The notes beneath the pieces are model-generated. The model saw only the letters and a program-made list of their open reading frames with translations, did no database searches and had not been told where the DNA came from. This document shows positions 59,119 through 64,000 of a DNA stretch of 64,000 nt, piece after piece. The number at the start of each line of letters is the position of its first letter. Position 1 is the first letter of the stretch. The translations under genes and the position numbers were made by a program. The DNA comes from Bradyrhizobium sp. NAS80.1 (GTDB lineage: Bacteria; Pseudomonadota; Alphaproteobacteria; Rhizobiales; Xanthobacteraceae): contig NZ_LGHL01000041.1 in assembly GCF_001908205.1 (NCBI RefSeq), positions 1 through 64,000 of the forward strand, written 5' to 3'.

Positions 59119-60330
59119 GTGGCCTTGATGCCGGTTTCTGACGCGCTTGCAGCGGTGCTGGCCGGCGTGCAGCCGCTGCCTGAAGACATGGTTGCGCTCG
59201 ACGAAGCCTTCCATCGCGTGCTTGCGCGCGACGTCGCGGCACGGCGCACGCAGCCGCCGCAGGCGATGTCGGCGATGGACGGCTACGCCGTGCGCGGGGC
59301 CGATGCGGCGAAGATCGATGCCGTGCTCACGGTGATCGGCGAGATCGCAGCGGGCCGGCCGTTTGCGGGATCGGTCGGCGCCGGCGAGGCCGTGCGGATC
59401 TTCACCGGCGGCGTCGTTCCCGAAGGCGCGGACGCGGTCGTGATCCAGGAAGACACGGTTTCTGACGGCAGGCGCATCACGATCAAGGAAGCCGCCGTAA
59501 CGGGGCGAAACATCCGTCCCGCCGGCGTCGACTTCTCCGAGGGCGACGTTCTGCTGCGCAAGGGAGCCCGGCTCACCGAGCGGGACCTGGCACTGGCCGC
59601 CGGGATGAACCACCCACGCCTCCCCGTCCGCCGCCGTCCGAAAGTCGCGATCCTCGCCACCGGGGATGAGCTGGTGATGCCGGGCACCACCCCCGGTCAC
59701 GGCCAGATCGTCTATTCCAATGGCTACGCTCTGCACGCACTCGCCCGGAGCGAGGGTGCCGATACCGTCGACCTCGGGGTTGCCGCCGATACGCTGGAAG
59801 CCACCAGCGCCGGCATCCGCCGCGCCCGTGAGACCGGCGCCGACATCCTGATCACAACCGGCGGCGCGTCGGTCGGCGACCACGATCTGGTCCAGCAGGC
59901 GCTCAGGGCTGAAGGCATCTCGATGGCGTTCTGGAAGATAGCGATGCGGCCGGGCAAGCCGATGATGAACGGACGGCTGGGCGCGATGCGCGTGATCGGC
60001 CTGCCCGGCAATCCCGTGTCATCCTATGTGTGCGGTTTCCTGTTCATGGTGCCGCTGATTCGCGCGTTGTCGGGCCGGCAGGTGATTCACCATCGCCGCG
60101 AACGCGCTGTGCTCGGCCGCGACGTCGGCGCAAACGATGTGCGCGAGGATTATCTTCGCGCACGCCTGGAGGAGCGCGACGACGGCACGCTCGTCGCCCT
60201 TCCAGTTAACCATCAGGACTCCTCGCTGCTTGCGAATCTCGCTGCGGCACAGGCACTTCTCGTGCGCGCACCATTCGCGCCAAAGGCCGAAGCCGGCACG
60301 CTATGCGAGGTGCTCCGACTGCCGGCCTGA
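59119..60330 (+). CDS. moeA: Molybdopterin molybdenumtransferase
   Basis: The product is 403 residues. Motifs PPQAMSAMDGYAVRG, IFTGGVVPEGADAVV, ILATGDELV, TTGGASVGDHDLV and MRPGKPMM are intact. It inserts molybdenum into molybdopterin-AMP. The GTG at 59119 has AGGAG 9 bases upstream and gives the usual family length; the frame is open to 58999 but the extra residues are not conserved in character. It is separated from moaC by an inserted block, and lexA follows. Confidence 0.93.
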   Translation: MALMPVSDALAAVLAGVQPLPEDMVALDEAFHRVLARDVAARRTQPPQAMSAMDGYAVRGADAAKIDAVLTVIGEIAAGRPFAGSVGAGEAVRIFTGGVVPEGADAVVIQEDTVSDGRRITIKEAAVTGRNIRPAGVDFSEGDVLLRKGARLTERDLALAAGMNHPRLPVRRRPKVAILATGDELVMPGTTPGHGQIVYSNGYALHALARSEGADTVDLGVAADTLEATSAGIRRARETGADILITTGGASVGDHDLVQQALRAEGISMAFWKIAMRPGKPMMNGRLGAMRVIGLPGNPVSSYVCGFLFMVPLIRALSGRQVIHHRRERAVLGRDVGANDVREDYLRARLEERDDGTLVALPVNHQDSSLLANLAAAQALLVRAPFAPKAEAGTLCEVLRLPA

Positions 60331-60391
60331 GCGCATCAAGCACACGCGTTCCGCGAAGTTTGTCGCGTTCACCATAAATTAAGCAGTTGCG

Positions 60392-60406
60392 GAACACATA
60401 TCGAAC
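60392..60406. promoter_or_regulatory. LexA box (alphaproteobacterial SOS operator)
   Basis: GAAC-ACATATC-GAAC is an exact match to the direct-repeat GAAC-N7-GAAC SOS box of alphaproteobacteria. It lies 101 bases before the lexA start and indicates autorepression. A second, imperfect copy in the other orientation (GTTC-N7-GTTT) is at 60418-60432. Confidence 0.85.
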
Positions 60407-60417
60407 ATATAGTGTCC

Positions 60418-60432
60418 GTTCATGATTTGTTT
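60418..60432. promoter_or_regulatory. Second, imperfect LexA box
   Basis: GTTC-ATGATTT-GTTT matches GTTC-N7-GTTC with one mismatch at the last base. It lies 11 bases after the first box. Tandem sites would allow co-operative LexA binding; this copy is weaker. Confidence 0.45.
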
Positions 60433-60506
60433 CGAGCATGTAGCGGCTTACCGCTGAATTCAGCGTCTCGGAATCGAACGACACCAACCGGGGGATTTTG
60501 GTCGAG

Positions 60507-61208
60507 ATGTTAACGCGCAAACAATACGAGCTTCTGCGGTTCATCAGCGAACGTCTGAAGGAAAGCGGCGTGCCGCCCTCCTTCGACGAGATGAAGGACG
60601 CGCTCGACCTGCGCTCGAAGTCCGGCATCCATCGCCTGATCACCGCGCTCGAGGAACGTGGCTTCATTCGCCGCCTGCCGAACCGCGCCCGCGCCATCGA
60701 AGTCATCAAGCTTCCTGAGCTGCAGGCGGCCGCCGGCAGCCGGCGTGGCTTCACGCCGAGCGTCATCGAAGGCAATCTCGGCAAGGTGCGAACAACCTCC
60801 AGCCCGCCCGCGGACGAGGGCGAGCGCCCCGTTGCAGTGCCGGTGATGGGGCGTATCGCGGCCGGTACGCCGATCGAGGCGTTGCAGACCCGCAGCCACA
60901 CTATCAGCGTACCACCGGACATGCTCGGCTCGGGCGAGCACTACGCGCTCGAAGTGCGGGGCGATTCGATGGTCGAGGCCGGCATCCTCGACGGCGACAT
61001 GGCGCTGATCCAGCGCAACGAGAGCGCCGATACCGGCGACATCGTGGTGGCGCTGATCGACGATGAGGAAGCCACCCTCAAGCGCTTCCGCCGCCGCGGC
61101 GCCTCGATCGCGCTCGAGCCGGCCAATGCGGCCTATGAAGTGCGCATCCTGCCGCCGAACCGGGTGAAGATTCAGGGCAAGCTGATCGGCCTGTACCGGA
61201 AGTACTGA
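60507..61208 (+). CDS. lexA: SOS-response repressor LexA
   Basis: The product is 233 residues. The N-terminal winged helix holds [16 protein letters not shown] and [20 protein letters not shown]. The self-cleavage bond is Ala-Gly in [11 protein letters not shown]; the catalytic Ser is in GDSMVEAG and the Lys in ATLKRF. It represses DNA-repair genes until activated RecA promotes cleavage. MLTRKQ at 60507 is the conserved start; a TTG at 60498 is less likely. Autoregulation is supported by the LexA box upstream. Confidence 0.97.
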   Translation: MLTRKQYELLRFISERLKESGVPPSFDEMKDALDLRSKSGIHRLITALEERGFIRRLPNRARAIEVIKLPELQAAAGSRRGFTPSVIEGNLGKVRTTSSPPADEGERPVAVPVMGRIAAGTPIEALQTRSHTISVPPDMLGSGEHYALEVRGDSMVEAGILDGDMALIQRNESADTGDIVVALIDDEEATLKRFRRRGASIALEPANAAYEVRILPPNRVKIQGKLIGLYRKY

Positions 61209-61382
61209 GCGTCCGCTCCCGCGCGATCGACGATCGCCATCGACGATTGGAGCGGATGATTGTCCGCTCCGGCTGGATAGTCTTTCTGGTTTCGCACAGA
61301 TTATCCGGCCACCCCACAGCGCTACATCCTCGGCGCGCCGCACGAAGCAGCCCAGCTTCGCAGCCTCGAGATCGAGGAGCCC

Positions 61383-61604
61383 ATTACGCGCAAGACCGTT
61401 CTTACGCGCAAGACCGTTCTGAGTGTGCCCGCAACGGCGTTGATCGCTGCACCAGCGTCGCAGGCGCTCGCCGCACAATCGCGATATCACATCCGAGAGG
61501 AGACGGCCGTCAGCGAGCAATTCCGCAATGCCCGCGACGCCGTCGAGCAGCCCTCGCAGCCGAGCTGGCCATATTCCGGCTGGTCGGCGCCTGCAGGCCG
61601 CTGA
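61383..61604 (+). pseudogene. Small secreted protein with ATT in place of a start codon
   Basis: The frame reads (I)TRKTVLTRKTVLSVPATALI, a signal-like segment to AAPASQALAA, then QSRYHIREETAVSEQFRNAR and ends WSAPAGR. The GAGGAG sequence just before position 61383 is a good ribosome site, but the codon there is ATT. No ATG, GTG or TTG lies in frame up to the stop at 61278. The 18-base unit TACGCGCAAGACCGTTCT is present twice in tandem (61385-61420), duplicating TRKTVL. Either ATT is used as a rare start, or the gene lost its start. Function unknown. Confidence 0.4.
61385..61420. repeat. Exact tandem duplication of an 18-base unit
   Basis: TACGCGCAAGACCGTTCT occurs at 61385-61402 and again at 61403-61420 without a gap. 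The length is a multiple of three, so the surrounding frame is kept and six residues (TRKTVL) are doubled at the N-terminus of the small secreted protein. Confidence 0.9.
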
Positions 61605-61795
61605 CACGCGTGCCCGCATAATGCACTGGAGCCGGCTTTGTTCCCATTGAAGCCAGGAAAGATAATTTGATCGGAGCCCGCAAAAGCGAGCCGCAGATTT
61701 GCCCACAACCGGCATATGCTTTGAGACTTCCACTCTGATAGAGGCCTGCGCCTCGAAAGAGGCCCGGGTTGCTATCTTTGCACGAGGAGCACCCG

Positions 61796-62230
61796 ATGTG
61801 TGACTACAGCCTGCATGCCGTCGCGACGCGCCCCGCAGAAGTCGGCGAGACGATTGTCACGACAACCTTCCGCGGCACCTCGACGCGCGGCTTCGCCTCC
61901 GAGGCCGATCTCTCCGTCGCGGTTTGCCTGCTGCCGGGAACCGAGCTCGCTTTCGCCGACAACGTCCGCTACGACAATCGCTGGATCTGGACGCGCACCG
62001 TCAATTCACGCGTCGGCAAGTTCGGCAAGGTCGATCCGCACATTCCCGATCGCCATCATGACGCGATCGAATTCCCCGACGGCAAATACGTGCTGGTGAC
62101 GCAGCTCGTCGAAGGCCAGCGCGCAACCGTGCTGCAATTGCCCGTGACCCAGCCGCTCGGTGAGCGCGAGCAGAAGCCGCAGATCATCGCCGACAGGCAG
62201 CCGACAGTGCCACGCCTGCCAATCGGTTGA
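61796..62230 (+). CDS. Conserved hypothetical protein (MCDYSLH type)
   Basis: The product is 144 residues starting MCDYSLHAVATRPAEVGETI. It is rich in beta-strand-like segments and His/Asp (DPHIPDRHHDAIEF) and has no signal peptide. The start is backed by GAGGAG 9 bases before the ATG. This N-terminal sequence recurs in Bradyrhizobium proteins of unknown function. It stands alone between lexA and comEC, convergent with comEC. Confidence 0.7.
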   Translation: MCDYSLHAVATRPAEVGETIVTTTFRGTSTRGFASEADLSVAVCLLPGTELAFADNVRYDNRWIWTRTVNSRVGKFGKVDPHIPDRHHDAIEFPDGKYVLVTQLVEGQRATVLQLPVTQPLGEREQKPQIIADRQPTVPRLPIG

Positions 62231-62318
62231 CCGGTCGGCCATCAGTCCTCTGCCTGAAGGTCGGCCTCCGACGGCGTTGCGTCCCTGGAGCGCGGAGCCG
62301 CCGACCGTGGCATGAGGC

Positions 62319-64000
62319 TCAGTTCAGAATCTCCATCGCCGGCAGTCGCCGGCGACAGGGTCGGTTGGTGCCCCTTGCCTTCACAGCCTGTACCGAAAAT
62401 CCGTCGCCGCGCTGTGTCAGCGCCAGCGTGCCTTGCCTTGCAAGGCGTTGCCGGTCGACCATCATCGCCGCACAGTCCGGCCACGCCGACCTTGCCGTCA
62501 CCACCAGCGCGGCGCGGCTGCAATCATCCGCCAGCGCATCGATCCGCAAGGTCAGCGCGACAAGGCGCCCATCGGCAAGCGGCGTCACGCAGCCGGACTC
62601 GTCGCACGATACGCCGTTGGCCAGCGCGGCGCTGCCAGCATCGCGCGGATCCGCATCGGCCGCGAGCCACTCCTTGAGCAGAAAGCCGTCCTTGCTTGCC
62701 CGGATCATGTGCAGGTGCCCATCCCTGCCCCGCACCGCGACGCTCTGGCCGTCACCGGCAATGAGGATATCCGGCTGCCGTACCGATAATCCCCAGAGGA
62801 CCGCGGCCAGCACCAACAGGGCACCCGACCAGCGCAAGGGCGTGCGCAAGAGACCCATGAGGATGATCCCGAGGCTGGCCGCGATCAGCGGCCCGATGCC
62901 GAAGGCTGGAATGCGGCCGACCGCCCCCGGCAGCGCCGCCACCCAGCGCGAGACCGCAACCATCCAGTCGATGCCAATCCCCATCGCCCACCAGCACACG
63001 CCATCAAGCCCGAACGGCGCGAGGAGCAATCCGAACAGCCCTGCCGGCATCACCAGCGCCGAGACCACCGGCATCGCGCCGAGGTTGGCGAGCACGCCGA
63101 ATGGTGTCACCCGGTGGAAATGGAAGGCGGCATAGGGCGTGGTCGCAAGCCCCGCGATCAGCGAGGCCAGGAACAGCATCGCGATCTCGCGGCCGCCCCA
63201 CTGCGCGATCCGCGCGGTCGCCGAATGATCGGGCGATGCGAACAGGTTCGGCATGCCGATCTGCACCAGCGCCACCAGCCCGAGGGTCGCCGCAAAAGAC
63301 ATCTGAAAGCTGGGATGCACCAACGCTTCGGGCGCGACCGCGAGCACGATCAGCGCGGCCACGGCCAGCGTGCGGAAGGTGATGGCGCGGCGATCGACCA
63401 TCACCGCGATCAGCACCACCGCCGTCATGAAGAACGATCTTTGCGTTGCGACCTCCGCGCCGGACAGCAGCAGATAGAACGCAGCTGCAACCAGCGCGGC
63501 GGCCGCCGACCATTTCTTGATTGGGAAGCCTGACGCAAGTCCCGGGATCAGGGCGAGCAGCGCGCGCACCGCAAAGAAGACGACGCCGGCGACGACTGCC
63601 ATGTGATAGCCGGAGATCGAGAGCACATGGCCGAGCCCCGAAATGAACATCGCGTCGTTGACCGGCGTCGTGATCGCATCGCGCCGGCCGGTCAGCAGCG
63701 CGGTCGCGATCGCGCGATTGTCGCCCTCGAGAGTCGCACGGATACGCGCATCGATCGCATCGCGCAGGCCCTGCATGGTCGCGGCATAGCGCAGCCGCAG
63801 GCCGCCGTCGTCGGGCGGAGCTGAGACCGCGATCGCGCCCATCACGAAGCCCGAGGCGCCGATCCCCTGAAAGAACATGTCGCGCGAAAAGTCGTAGCTG
63901 CCGGGACGGACCGGCGAGAGCGGCGGCATCAGCCGGGCCTTCAACTGCACGAAGCTGCCGACTGCGGGCGCTGTCCCCTTGCGCACCGAGAGCCGCACAC
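62319..64000 (-). CDS. comEC: ComEC/Rec2-family DNA-uptake membrane protein, 5' part beyond the window
   Basis: At least 560 residues are visible, with the N-terminus cut off by the window end. The signature GLGHVLSISGYHMAVVAG is the start of the Competence domain, followed by about ten transmembrane helices (QRSFFMTAVVLIAVMVDRRA, HPSFQMSFAATLGLVAL, ATTPYAAFHFH). The C-terminal region resembles the metallo-beta-lactamase part of other ComEC proteins but has GDGQS and no HxHxDH, so any nuclease activity is lost; this degenerate tail is common in alphaproteobacteria. It would form the inner-membrane DNA channel. The lexA-comEC neighbourhood is conserved. Confidence 0.85.
   Translation of the reverse strand, partial: VRLSVRKGTAPAVGSFVQLKARLMPPLSPVRPGSYDFSRDMFFQGIGASGFVMGAIAVSAPPDDGGLRLRYAATMQGLRDAIDARIRATLEGDNRAIATALLTGRRDAITTPVNDAMFISGLGHVLSISGYHMAVVAGVVFFAVRALLALIPGLASGFPIKKWSAAAALVAAAFYLLLSGAEVATQRSFFMTAVVLIAVMVDRRAITFRTLAVAALIVLAVAPEALVHPSFQMSFAATLGLVALVQIGMPNLFASPDHSATARIAQWGGREIAMLFLASLIAGLATTPYAAFHFHRVTPFGVLANLGAMPVVSALVMPAGLFGLLLAPFGLDGVCWWAMGIGIDWMVAVSRWVAALPGAVGRIPAFGIGPLIAASLGIILMGLLRTPLRWSGALLVLAAVLWGLSVRQPDILIAGDGQSVAVRGRDGHLHMIRASKDGFLLKEWLAADADPRDAGSAALANGVSCDESGCVTPLADGRLVALTLRIDALADDCSRAALVVTARSAWPDCAAMMVDRQRLARQGTLALTQRGDGFSVQAVKARGTNRPCRRRLPAMEILN

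Noticed and set aside
61247..61621. 124-residue plus-strand frame after lexA
   Set aside because: It is Arg-rich, has no ribosome site and overlaps the more convincing signal-peptide frame (61383-61604) in another phase.

Overview
This is high-GC DNA from an alphaproteobacterium, most likely a Bradyrhizobium or a close relative. The call rests on the housekeeping gene order (pdhA-pdhB-DUF5076-deaminase-pdhC-lpdA, eno, kdsA, pyrG-secG-tpiA, ppiD-trpD-trpC-moaC, moeA-lexA-comEC), the alphaproteobacterial SOS box in front of lexA, FixK/FNR-type boxes, and intergenic palindromic repeats typical of the group. No rRNA, tRNA, CRISPR array, transposase or integrase was recognised.

The left 13 kb looks accessory. 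It holds a TorF-like porin, two small secreted proteins under FixK-type boxes, a candidate small RNA, a nickel/cobalt module (rcnR-rcnA), a PepSY/DUF1259 pair, a MerR regulator divergent from a MerT-like membrane protein, a HAMP-nucleotidyl cyclase, a lytic transglycosylase, and a cluster of small secreted or CxxC...CxxxC proteins. From 13.5 to 16.7 kb there is a three-PAS histidine kinase, a FixJ-like regulator and a lone receiver domain.

The middle (16.8-37.6 kb) is mostly central metabolism on the minus strand: a Bug-type binding protein, threonine synthase, the pyruvate dehydrogenase operon, a broken aldehyde dehydrogenase with its GAF-Fis regulator, ftsB, an FMN reductase, a Tat-exported metallo-hydrolase, a quinone-reductase-like enzyme, eno and kdsA. 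Plus-strand genes here include a Vgb-like lyase and queF. The right part (37.7-64 kb) holds an OmpR-type two-component system, a PmtA-like methyltransferase, pyrG-secG-tpiA, then ppiD-trpD-trpC-moaC. A block of about 10 kb (CGNR regulator, amidase, two MFS/c-di-GMP genes, ctpA, lldD-like, HAD) follows before moeA, lexA and the 3' part of comEC.

Four otherwise normal genes (rcnA, the lytic transglycosylase, secG, ctpA) are each broken by exactly one extra base in a G/C run of 6-8. This points to homopolymer over-calling in the assembly rather than real gene loss. The aldehyde dehydrogenase break is different: about 8 bp are missing.
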